DNA from: Paratinospora sagittata
Taxonomy: Eukaryota; Streptophyta; Magnoliopsida; Ranunculales; Menispermaceae
DNA: 64,000 bases
Direction: 5' to 3'
Assembly: GCA_035771175.1 (NCBI GenBank)
Contig: CM069598.1
Span: forward strand, 3,951,931-4,015,930
Of this stretch, positions 23,320-35,300 are shown in pieces. The number at the start of each line of letters is the position of its first letter. The stretch's first letter is position 1. A program made the position numbers and the translations under genes. The notes under the pieces are model-generated. The model did not search any database and was not told the origin of the DNA. It saw only the letters and a list, made by a program, of their open reading frames with translations.

Positions 23320-25720
23320 ATAGCACGTGGTAACGTGAATGCCACACCAGACTAAATCTAACGTTCCTTTAATCGAAATGAAAGCAGAAATAAAAAATAA
23401 AAAAATTTAAAAAATAAAAAAAATCAAATTTAATTTTTGGAACCCAAAATTACGGCTCCTGCTGTGGGCTACCCACTGTCTTTCACAGACTCCTCACCTC
23501 GGCGTCCTGCCCGAGTTATTAACCCACAGATTTTGCTCCAGATTTCCCATCATAAAATTCCACCCTCTGCCCCTCTCAATTCCTTTTATCCCCAACTCAT
23601 CCCACCCTTCTCTTTCTTCTTCGTTTGTGTTTCCTCCCCCGCCCAACCCATCCCACCCCCACCACACACACATGAGGCGGCGTGGTCACGAATATGCTAC
23701 AAATATTCTTTTAAAAAATATAAAGAAAAAAAAATAAAAGGGTACCACCGTCATTTTTTAAAATTACTGAACAGTCAATGAATTCAAAACAAAATATGAT
23801 ATTTTTGTTCCACAAAAAAGGACAAAAAAAAAAAAGAGTTTACCGAGAGGGGACACAGATGTCAATATTTGAGATGAATTAACCCTTGAAAGAACAATTC
23901 GGAAGATTGACCATTTTCGTGGGGCCCACGTCCGACAGACCCGCCAGGCACTATCCAGACCACCCCGCCACTGACCCACTCGCTCTCTCGAACCCCTAGA
24001 GTTGAAAACACTCCACGTGGGACCCACGCTGACCGACACGTCAGCCACGGATATCGAAGATATCTAAAGAACGACTCCTCACCGGCTACAACCGGTTCCC
24101 AGTCATCATCCACCACGTGGCAGCCTAGTACCATAACGTAAAAAAAAAAAAAAAAGCGGCACTCAATGTAAATAGCAAAGTCGGCCATCTCTGACCGGAA
24201 GACTCGTAATCTGTGACTGACTCTTCTTTCATGCTAACCGACAGTTGTGATGCTTTTGGTCGGCAAACTATCAATACTTTTCCGACACGTGTCCTTCTTT
24301 TACTGGTCATCCTTGTTCTTATTATTTTTTAAAAAGAAAAAGAAATTAGTAACGTTTGACTGGCTCGGGTTCGAGGCGTGGACGTTCGCGTGCGCGGATA
24401 AGCTAAAAGCCCAAATTTCAAATGGGCCCCACAAAGACGGGCCTACAGTGATGACGTGGCGCCATTTAAACTATAATATAGGATTTTGTTTAAAACACGC
24501 TTAGCAAGTAGCAACTAGCAACTAGCGTCACCACGGCTTCGTCGTGTATAATGGTTGCTTCTGTGGTACGCATGGCGCGCACGTTAGCCACAAAGAATCT
24601 GAATTTGCCGCCCTATTTTTGTGGTCATTACGCGGGAAATAAATGGCGCGTGTGTGTGTGGTGGTCGGTGCGCTCTACGAACCCGGCGTAAATTAGAGAC
24701 TGGTTCATGATGGATGCGTGATGGTTGAGTGACTGGTCATGATGACGGTGGTGATGGGATTACGCAACAACACGTGGCTTTTTTTTGGAGGGAAAATTAA
24801 GATCAGACGGCTGTGGTGATTTGATTGACCGTGTGGGCCCGAAGTGTTGACGTCATTGAATATCTGGGCACGTGGAAACAGGTGAGGAAACTTTTATTAA
24901 ACTTTGCTTTGAAGTAGAGGAAGTGGAGAACAGTGTACTTCCAGATGTTGATTAAGATATTCAACGACGGGGTTTCAAAATGACGCGTGGTGGAAAAAAG
25001 AAAAGAAAAAGAAAAAAAGATGAAGAAGTTGAAGTGATGTTTCTAGGCTACGACGCCTGCATATCTACAGATATGGTGAGGGATGAACGAAAGACATTTC
25101 AATGCACGTGCTGTACAGGAGTTTTTCACTGGCACGTGACGCGAAGTAGGGTGTGATCCATCATCTTTATCTATCTTCTTCTTTCACTTTTCTTATGCAT
25201 TCTCTTCTTTTGCACTAACTTATTTTTCTCAGCCTTTTTCTCATTTTAATCGACTTAAGCATTCGCAAAGTAGGATAACTCTATAAAGGTGAGTTATCCC
25301 AAGTAGATAATTTAATACTAATAGCAAATACAAACAGTGTATACGTTTATTACAAGGAATTTTACAAACTTTTTGGGATGATTGTCTTTAATACTAAGCC
25401 AACTTACACCCACCATAAAGGCCCTATTTGGAAGAGCGAAAAAATCGGGTTACGGTAGATAGATTTCACAAACGTGATTTTAGAGGCATTTGACACAGTC
25501 ACGGTTGTGTTTCAAACACCATATTTTAACATTTTTGAGAAGCTGTCTCCCCTTACTTTTTTTTACAATTGCTGATTGTGTTTGATAAAATACATTTTTT
25601 TTATAAAAACACAACACACTCCAGACAGGGTCAAAGACTAATCTACTTAAAATAAAAATCAGTAAAAAAATATGGTGGCGTCCCATTTTATGACGTGCGA
25701 GCTATCCTCACACGTGACAA
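23320..25720. promoter_or_regulatory. ACGTG (G-box/ABRE-like) cluster without a gene
   Basis: About a dozen ACGTG-core motifs occur in 2.4 kb, among them CACGTG at 23323, CCACGTGG at 24013 and 24113, ACACGTGT near 24286, TGACGTGGC near 24452, ACACGTGG near 24770, TGACGTCA near 24848, GCACGTGG near 24869, and others near 25105, 25133 and 25711. The stretch is GC-richer than the flanks. Such motifs bind plant bZIP and bHLH factors. ORFs across it (for example 23437-23781 plus) look non-coding. Function is inference. Confidence 0.35.
25420..25632. mobile_element. Short MITE-like inverted-repeat element
   Basis: Left GGCCCTATTTGGA and right TCCAGACAGGGTC are near-complementary ends about 210 bp apart with an AT-rich interior lacking coding potential. 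The target duplication is not clear. Confidence 0.4.
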
Positions 25721-28350
25721 CAATACAGTGGGCTTCACCCTTGGCAATTTTCTCTTATCAAAATGAACTTAGCTATTCTTTGAATAAGAGTGATATTACT
25801 AGAGGGTCAAACTGATATCTTAAACTAGTATTGGTGCAAGTACTTGTATGTTACTTTTCCTATTTGTTAACTACAAACTTAAACTCTACTTATTAAAATG
25901 ACAATGTTTTAAGATTTTTTGATGTTACTATAGTTATTATTTAATTAAAAGAGATAAAAGTCTTTTAGAAAAAGTTAAAAGGGTCAAAATATTTGTATTT
26001 TTTTAAAATAAAAATAAGGCTAAAAATGGGAAAATGAAACAAATAATAATTTATAATCAGCATGGAGCTAACATAATAGGAGAGATTGAAGAATAGTTAA
26101 AAAAGGTTTACAAGTAAAATTACTATTTTACCAAAACTAGCTTTTGAAATACAAAGTATAAAGTGTAAAATAATTGGAAGAATGGTAAAAGTAAGCATAT
26201 TATCTACTTTTTGTTTTACGATATGTTTTTTTTTACCGAAGTCCTTGCTTTTTTTATTTTTGGTTTTTACTGTCTATCCCCACACTCTTTAGATATAATA
26301 CTAGTTTCTGTTTGAAGTGAGAACAGAATGATACATCTCTTCTAATAAAGACGCCTTCATGAATCAAATGTTGAAACTTTTATACAAGAACGACTTTGAG
26401 ATACAATTCGTTTCCATTAAGCCAACAACTGATTGATGGAGTTCTTATTGCAACCAAACAACCTTCATATAGAAAATACTTAACCAACAAATATGTATAT
26501 AATGTAAGAGCTCCAACCTCTTAGATCATCCACTAGTTTCTGAAGTTATATGTAAAATCTCTCTATCTTCATACATCAGAGATTTTATAGGAAGTGATTG
26601 TTTCATAAGGCATCTTGTTGGTCATTTCATCATTTCCAAATTAGTAACTAAAATAATATTATTTAGCTACAAGTCTCTATGATTGATTGTATAATCCCCA
26701 ATCATCATAATTAACTAATGGTTGATGAAATCATCATTATTAATATTGTGATTTTCTCTCATATTTGGGGATTGTACATGAAGTTTTATACAGTTGTTTG
26801 CCTGAATTTCTTGATAAGTTAAACCTGACTATAAATCCTTGTAAAAAAACAGCAAATTTACATGGGGCTCAATAACATATTTTAATAGAATAGAAGTCAA
26901 ACTTTGGATTAACTAAACAAAAACATATTTCCTCCCATGTAATTCCCTACATTAAAAAAAAAAAAAAAAAAAAAGCTTCATGGATGAATAATTAGCACTA
27001 CTGGCATTACAGTCAAACTTTGGTAAACAAAAAGAGAAATGGACTGGAAATTGACCTTTGACCAAATGACACGTGGCAAATTTTCATTGAAAGTTGTAAA
27101 CAAATGTCAACCATATTTCACCTATATGTACCAAAACAAAAACATACACGTGTGCATTTGAAGGATTTTCTTTATTTTTTTTTAATTTTTTAATCAATAT
27201 TAGGTTTTATTTCTTGTGTTCAAGTTTCAAAAGATATTATCCGTATGAGTGCTTGCATTCATGAATTGATGATTTAGGAATTGTTTGGCAGTGTTTCACC
27301 GAAGAAAAAAATTAGGGAAGTTTTTTTTTTTTTTTTTGGTAATATTCTTTCTACCAACGAGTCGTTGGCTCGGTGGAAGAAGGCTAAATCCCAAAGCCAT
27401 TACTGTATAAAAATTTTAGGATTCGATTATTAGAGGTGCTCTTATTAAAAAAGTCTATCATTTTACTCCTGCTTCAAACGGAGACTGATCTCATACTCGA
27501 AGGGTGTAGAGATATCTCGTAAGAAACTAAAATAAAAATAAAAAAATCTTTCTTCCAAATAGATGCTGAAGAATAAAAAGAATATCCAAAACTTGTTTTT
27601 GAGGAATTTAAAAACATCAAAATTTGACAAAGAATAAACAAAGTTGTCATGATATATAGATGTAGTTGAATTATAAAACTCTTAAAGGTTATTATGTTAT
27701 TATTATTATTATTTAATAATAAAAAAAAAACCATGGTGCCAAACAGGTTTCTTCTGCTCCTTAGATATCAATTAAAGCCTTGTTTTCAGTCGATTTTGGT
27801 CGAACAGAACTAACTAGAGACATTTTGTTTGGTAGACCGAACCCCCCACCCCGAGGTTTTTTCATTGGATTCTTTTTATGTATAGTTCTTCCCTTGAAAT
27901 AATAATAATAAATTAATGATTTAGAGGTCTTTACATTAAAAAAAAAATGATTTAGAGGTCATAGCTTACTATTTTTTTTGGTTTTACCGTTGAACGGTAC
28001 TAGGTGGTGTTCTCGTCCATTTTATAACGAAACTAATATACTTGAATTTGACCTAGATTGAACCACAAATGTGCAAAGGTTTCATAATAAATGGTAGCTC
28101 AATGCACGAGGGAGGTTTTAAACTCACGACCTCGCTTAAAAAGAACATATATTAAACGTCCAAACCAACCAAATGTTAATTTGATTAAAATAAAAAAAAA
28201 AACATGTACATTATGTTAAAATAAAAAACTTAGTTGAAGCTAAAATTTGTAGAAACAGTAGGAGAATAAGAATATAGTTGAAACAGTATTTTTGGTGTAC
28301 TACAAAAAAAAAAAAGGAAAAAAAAGAAAGTGTTTTTGGCATTAGAAAGC
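25721..28350. other. AT-rich intergenic region
   Basis: No gene supported. Long A runs (for example 26954-26974) and a (TTA)n run near 27695. A possible tRNA-derived SINE head lies at about 27367-27445 (TGGCTCGGTGG then GGATTCGATTA), without a clear end. Confidence 0.4.
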
Positions 28351-28357
28351 TAACTTA

Positions 28358-28620
28358 AGTTGTGTTTGTACTTAAAAAAAAGTTTGTAACTCAAAAACAA
28401 AGATACCAGAACCCATTTTGTTTGTGATTATGATACATTTTTCTGTATCCAAAACTCTGATAATACACAAATTGCATTTAGTTGAGTAAATCTGAAATCC
28501 AATTTTCAAATTCTTTTTTTCTAAAAAAGGGATTGTTTTTAAAAAATGATAAAAGTTTTTTTTAAATTTTTTTGTGTTTGAATTCAATCTTTGTTTTCAA
28601 ATCACCAACTAAACACAACC
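28358..28620. mobile_element. Possible MITE with GTTGTGTTT ends
   Basis: GTTGTGTTTGTACTT at the left and AACTAAACACAACC at the right form related inverted ends around an AT-rich, non-coding 260-bp interior. No clean target duplication. Confidence 0.3.
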
Positions 28621-28789
28621 AAAAATTCAGAAAACAATTTTTCTAACTTCTGAAAAGCAAATTGTTTTCTAAGTAAAATATTATAAACCTATTTTGGATT
28701 TTGGTAAACCAAACATATTTCTACTGTGTTTTAATTTTTCAGGTATAAATCATAATTAAAGTTTCTGTAGTGTAGCCATAAAGCTTTGG

Positions 28790-29370
28790 GCTGTGAAATG
28801 AAATCTTTCAAGTGCCCGCTTATTTCCAGGGCCCTGAAGCTTTTCTATGAAAAAACAACCAATTTCAGTAGCAGGAACACGTATGAGTCATGGACCATCC
28901 GCAATGCATTCTCTCAAATCTCAATAAAGGTAGTAAGGATACCTTGCAGAACCAGGCAACTCTTGGTTGATGCATTCTCCTTCTTATCAAACAAAATAAC
29001 AACAAACAATGGGCAGACCAAACAAGGTTGCTGATATACATGTTAATGGCAGAGCCGAACAAGTAATACATTTTCTTGTCTTTCAAATTTCTCATCTTAG
29101 TTTTTACAGATATCAAAGTGGAAATGAAAAACAATAGAAAAACAAAGTTGACATCTTTCACCTGCATTTTATTCACAACAAAAAGGAGAGCTTTCATGCC
29201 TCATGCCTTCACTAAACTCTTGAATTATCATTCCATATGTATATATAACCTACGCCATTCCGCTTTAGAGCAGGTGAAAAAGGGTGAAGGCAGGCACATG
29301 TGTAGAAATTTACTGTGAAGGAACTAGGAAGAAAGAAACGAAAATTGGAAACAGAAAACACAAAACCTTT
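28790..29370 (-). other. Probable 3' UTR of the CCCH gene
   Basis: Directly follows the stop codon, is less AT-rich than the region beyond, and has an AATAAA on the minus strand near 29166. Overlapping ORFs show no known domain. Confidence 0.4.
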
Positions 29371-32300
29371 TTAGTCAGAATTTTCTTGCAGGGGCTCCGA
29401 AGAAGATGTTGTCTCAGGTGTGGGAGAGGCCATAGCTTCTTCTTGAAGTGGGTCTTCGGTAGCCTTTGTATCTGGGTTCTCATTTTTGGTGCTTGTCACT
29501 TCAGGCTTTGTCCTATCAGGCAAAATGTGTGATTTGGAAGGAGACGCTTCTGACGGCCGTGAGGTTGAAGATTTCTTCTGATATGATGATGATAAGAGAA
29601 TTGGGTCTGATATGGATAGAGAGGGTATACTCATGCTGTAGTTATATAATTGTGTTAAGGGGTGATCAAATTTGCAAATTGGACCATACTTGCAGATTCC
29701 ATACATACTGTAAAATGAGCAAACAGCCTGGCCCTACACATGAAGGAAGAAATGAGCATGAAGTGAGTTGTTAAGACGAAGATCATAATATGAATGTAAT
29801 GAGTGAAACTTACAGGTCTTAAGGGTAGCCCATATGGTCCAAGAGAACTTGCAGTTGGAACAATTCTCTCTCTTGGGTGATGGTACTTGCAAGTGGATCC
29901 AAATTTGCAGCTTCCAGTTTTCATGTAATACTGACATTCTGGGTGCTCTGGTCTATCAGGATAGAGTTGGAGAGATGTGGAGTTCAAGTTACCCTGCCCA
30001 CTTGAGCCTGGCTCAGCCTGGAGATCAGAATTGTAGAAAACATTTTTAGAAAGAGATGACATTGTTTGTGATTGGTAAGTAACAAGATGGATTGTAGTAT
30101 TCACAACAGATAGATTTATTGCATTTATAAGCAAAAAGAATTTGTAAAAATCTATATGTGATGATGGTCACTGAAAGGTGGAGGAGTTCACATAGTGAAA
30201 ACACATTATGGTGGTACCCTGTTGAAAAGCTCCAATACTGAAAATCATCATCAAGATATCTAATAATACATTTCATAGACTTTCATTCTAGATTGACAGC
30301 AACAGTATACTTAAACCTATGATGAAAATATGATAAGATCAGAAGATTGTAGATATCCAAGTCAATCAAATTCTTTTGATAGCAGATGAATCCTAATTGT
30401 GACCTTTTACTAGCACAATCTTCTGAGAGTGTTATGGCTGAAGTAGGATTCAATATGTTATATCCTGGTCCAACTGTTTTCAATGGTTTTCAAACACAAA
30501 CAAAATCCCAGAGCTTCACTTCGCATTTTCAATCTGACCAATGACAGGCGCATTACCAATAAATGACGTGGACTCCCACTTCAGTAGTTTGATTACTTCA
30601 GCTACAACTAGCCAAGCAAATTTAGCTTGATCCCTAAATGTAAAACAACCATGACTGCGACTTTCTCTGCATCAGAATCATCTTTTTTTCCACTTGCATA
30701 ATGTAGAAGATAGATTATGTGGTACCTCTTGAAAGACTTCTCTCACTCCTTTATATGTGGACATAAATCTTCATTCATTTACCTTTCTGCAGGTAAATGT
30801 TGCACAACACAGAACTATGACAGCAATAAAGAAGATCAGCAAATGAAGCTATGGGATTAATCCTCTTCCTCTCAGCATTTCCATTGTAACCCATGCTAGT
30901 CACTAGTTAGGTTTGTATGTATAAAGTTACTAAATATACATTTCTAGTGCTTGCAAAGGAAGTTAATACACATGATGTGCCAGCTATGCTTTGAGTAACT
31001 TCAACCAGCTTTGCAATTAGGACCAGTTGTCACAGAGCAACAGGCCCACAGGTTGCCTGGTGTAGCCATTAGCATTATCAGCCAACTTGGCAATGCAATT
31101 TTGGCTGTGTGATTTCTCAACTAAATGTCATGATGCCAGCTATTGCATAATTACATAACCTTAAGCATGCTAAAGGCTAGCCAATAAATAAATAAAACAA
31201 TACAACATAGTAGAAGATATGTAGAGAAGGCATATTTTTTCTACAAATATAAGGTAACAACACAGTATATGAACTAAAATGCACAAGAATATCAAAGTTT
31301 ATCTAGGAACAACTGTGAAGGGAAGGCCTTGGCAAAACAGATGAGGTTGTTCTATTGTGACTTGAGGATCATGGCTTTAGCCTCTTTGATATGGAGGGTA
31401 AGGCTGCATATTTGTCCCTTCCTTTTAGATCCTGCAATGGCGAGAACCTCATGCACTGGGTACATTTTTTTTTTAAATTATTGGTTTATCTAGAAATAAA
31501 TGTTAACTAGTGAGACAACAGAAAGTGCCAAGGTTCAAGGATTCAAGAAAACCACCTTAAAATCACCTGTTTTAGGTCATAAATTGATTACAAGATTATA
31601 TCATTTCATGAAAAGTAATGCCGCAAAAGTGCTTCAGAATTTATTTAAGTCTAAAAGGAAGGGTCCATTGTAAAAAAGACAGCGCCTATGCATGCAAAAA
31701 TGCATATTGAAGTCATTTAATGTTCTTTCTATGGCAGAAAATCATCGCTGCCCAAAGCTGGCAGTGACTATAGGAACCAGTAGTACCAAACTGTGTCAGA
31801 TAAGAATATTGAATAATATTGAAGAAACAAAGTGTTAATTTTCCAAAAGAAAGTAACGATTAAGAGAAGCAATCGCATCCTTTAAAAAAGAAATCACACC
31901 CTTACATTGACCCTTCCTCAAACCCTTTAATGGTAGGAGCCTAGCACACTGCTTGTGCAAGAGGCTTTTTCTATCAAAATAGAACTTAACCAAGATTTTT
32001 AAGAGAAGAAATCACACCCAAGATATGCAAATGTTGTTGGGAAAATCGATGGTTGTAAAGAAATAAATTCTACAATCATCGATTTTCCCAACAAAGTGGT
32101 ATCAGAGCCAAGAAAATTATGTTCTTTATTGCGACAGTCAGAGCGCAATTCACCTCAGCAAGAACTCAACCTTCCACTCAAGGTCCAAGCACATCGACGT
32201 GAGATATCATTGGATTCGTGATGTGCTGGAAAATAAACTGCTGCAAGTTGAGAAGATCCACACTAATGACAACGGGGCAGATATGATGACGAAGTCCCTG

Positions 32301-35300
32301 ACCAGAGAAAAGCTTGCTATCTGCAGAGAGATTGCCGGTGTGGAGGAGCCCAGTTCCACATGAGGTGGAGGGGGAGATTTGATGGTCCACTCATGATTTC
32401 ACGTGGGCTGGTAGGTGGCCAACGTTTTGAGAATGAATTCAAAATGGGCGGCTGCATTCAAAGGCTGGCGGCTGAAATTGTTCAATTTCAGCCAACAACC
32501 ATTGACAAAAAATGTCAATGATCACGTGGGCAGCAACAAATGTTTTAGTCAAAATCATACGCCAAACTTGTTAAAATTGAAGACATTTTTTGTATTAAAA
32601 TATGAACTCCTTAATTACGAAATTGTCCCTCCATAGCTCTATAAATAGAGCCTTAACTTCAACTTGAAAATTCATTCGGAGAGATCTAATTCTAGAGATC
32701 TAATAGGAGAGATCCAGATATCCATTTGACTGCTGTCCAATGTTCCTTTCCAGGATTTGATAGAAATCGGCTCACAACACCAACAGCATGAGCAATGTCT
32801 GGTCTGGTGCATACCATAGCGTACATTAGACTGCCAACTACTGATGCATAAGGCACCTTGCTTATCTCTGATTTCTCCTCTTCGCTTGAAGGACACTGGC
32901 TCGTATTAAGCTTGAAGTGGCTTGCCAATGGAGAACTAACAGGTTTAGCTTTGCTCATGTTGAACTGCTCTAAAACTTTCTCAATATACTTCTCTTGAGA
33001 TAGCCAAAGTCTCTTGTTCTTCCTGTCACGAACAATCTTCATGCCAAGAATTTGCTTTGCGGGTCCTAAGTCTTTCATTGCAAAGGACTTGCTCAACTCT
33101 TTCTTCAACTGGTTAATCTTGCCGATATCTTCGCCTACAATTAACATATCATCAACATAAAGTAAAAGAATAATAAAATCACCATCAGAGAATTTCTTGA
33201 TGAAGACGCAGTGATCAGCTCTCGTTCGGTTGTACTCTTTTTCCTCCATGAATGAGTCGAACTTTTTATACCACTGCCTCGGTGCCTGTTTCAAGCCGTA
33301 CAGACTTTTCTTTAGCCTGCATACCAGTTTCTCTTTTCTTTTGCGTGGAAAACCCTCCAAAGATGAGGTAAAAACCACGGGACCCGTAGACCGCTTAAAG
33401 ACTTCCACTATAATATAATGGGATTACAAACTTCACCTTTCAGTGGATCTCTAACAAATATACAATATCTATGTATCTTCAATTTGTGGATAACACTTCA
33501 CAAATTGGCTTCCACGTGATCATTGACATTTTTTGTCAATGGTTGTTGGCTGAAATTGTTGAACAATTTCAGCCGCCAGCCTTTGAATGTAGCCGCCCAT
33601 TTTGAATTCATTCTCAAAATGTTGGCCACCTACCAGCCCACCTGAAATCATGAGTGGACCATCAAATCTCCCCCTCCACCTAATGTGGAACTGGGCTCCT
33701 CCACACCGGCAATCTCTCTGCAGATAGCAAGCTTTTCTCTAGTCAGGGACTTCGTCATCATATCTGCCCCGTTGTCATTAGTGTGGATCTTCTCAACTTG
33801 CAGCAGTTTATTTTCCAGCACATCACGAATCCAATGATATTTCACGTCGATGTGCTTGGACCTTGAGTGGAAGGTTGAGTTCTTGCTGAGGTGAATTGCG
33901 CTCTGACTGTCGCAATAAAGAACATAATTTTCTTGGTTCTGATGCAATTCTTGTAAGAACTTTTTCATCCACAAGATCTCCTTACAACCTTCAGTGATTG
34001 CTATGTACTCTGCTTCTGCGGTACTTAAAGCAATACACTTCTGTAATTGTGATTGCCATGAGACAGCTCCCCCTGCAAAGGTTATTAGGTACCCGGATAT
34101 CGACTTTCTCGTATCTACGTCGCCAGCCATATCTGAATCTGTAAATCCTTCTAATACAGATTTACCATTACCAAAACATAAACAATGACTAGAAGTACCT
34201 CTAAGATACCACTTTGTTGGGAAAATAGATGGATGTAAAGAAATAATTTATTTTCCCAACAAATGTGGTGCATCATCAACATAATAATGGTGATGGAGGT
34301 AATCAAGGAATTGATCTAATTTAGCAAAAAATAAACGCAAGTACTTCAATAAGATTCTTTTGGTTAGTCTGTGGTGCAAATGATGGCTTGTTTGGTCATC
34401 AGGAAAAATTATAATCTGACATACAATAATTAAGGTCAAGTTCATCGTCGAAAGCAATAGAGATCCCATGATTTATGCCATCATTATAAGTAGAAAGTGA
34501 TTATAAGTAAGCAGAGGGATTGCAATTCCATGCAGCATGTTTCATGCATTGTGGGTGGAATTTCACATCTCATTTAGAAATATAAAAGTAATACCAAAAA
34601 TAAACTTTCTGAATGCCTCATATCTGGTGTAGCCAATTCATCTTTGAAAGTGACTGGTTTTATCACATTATCCAAATCAAGCAAAAGATGAAAGAACTTC
34701 AAGCAATCACAATTATCCAAGATAATTCATCAACCTGAATTAACATCACGCGATACCTTTGCACCCTAAGATATTTCTATTGGGTTCATCAGTAATCCTA
34801 TGTGGTTCATGCATGATGCAACTATTCAGAGCCTTAATAGTTTACCTTCATTCCTCCTCATTAACAAACTTGTCTACAACTACAAGTGTCTACGAGGTTG
34901 CATTGCTAGTATTGACCTTTAGGCCTATTGCATTCATTCCCAATATTGATTGATCACTCCTTGCCTTAAGGAATATTGACTTACAATTAATGGTAATAGT
35001 AGAGGTAAAGGAAGACCTAAATAACGTGGATAAATATAATCAAGAAAGATGTAACTACTTGTAATATAACTATTGAATTAGCCCTTGATAGAGTGGAGTA
35101 GAGGAAGTGGATTCATGTAGCCGAACCCATGTAGTTGGAAAAAATGCTTAGTTGAGTTGAGTTGAGGTGTGGTACTTGAACATTAAATTTACTCACGCCA
35201 AGGTGCTTGTCCACTCTCAGCCTAACAGGAGTTAAGAAGCCATGAATCTTAATTCAGTTTGGTTGTTTGGGCACTGAATCAGCTTTTATGTCACAAGGTC

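Larger units (their letters stand above)
32035..34261. mobile_element. Rearranged Copia-derived LTR element with 5-bp target duplication
   Basis: A 2227-bp insertion flanked by AATGT (32030-32034 and 34262-34266). Both ends carry a miniature LTR-like unit (32035-32093, 59 bp; 34215-34261, 47 bp) starting TGTTGGGAAAAT and ending ATTTTCCCAACA. Next to the left unit is a tRNA-Met-type primer-binding site, TGGTATCAGAGC (32097-32108). Inside are two inverted copies of the RNase H end plus polypurine tract plus U3: left on the plus strand from 32109, PPT near 32364-32379, U3 from 32380 with TATA at 32639-32648; right on the minus strand from 34214, PPT near 33665-33680, U3 from 33664 downward. Between them, on the minus strand, is a reverse-transcriptase segment. 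Domain order is therefore scrambled relative to a normal Copia element and no gag, protease or integrase is present. It lies in intron 5 of the CCCH gene. Confidence 0.8.

Noticed and set aside
23437..24504. Several 60-114-codon ORFs in the ACGTG-rich patch
   Set aside because: Overlap on opposite strands, contain long A/T runs, and lack any recognisable motif.
27367..27445. tRNA-like A and B boxes
   Set aside because: Boxes are degenerate and no cloverleaf or 3' end can be drawn; at most a SINE remnant.
32094..32109. Left primer-binding site as proof of an intact autonomous retrotransposon
   Set aside because: The site is joined directly to RNase H sequence; gag, protease and integrase are absent.
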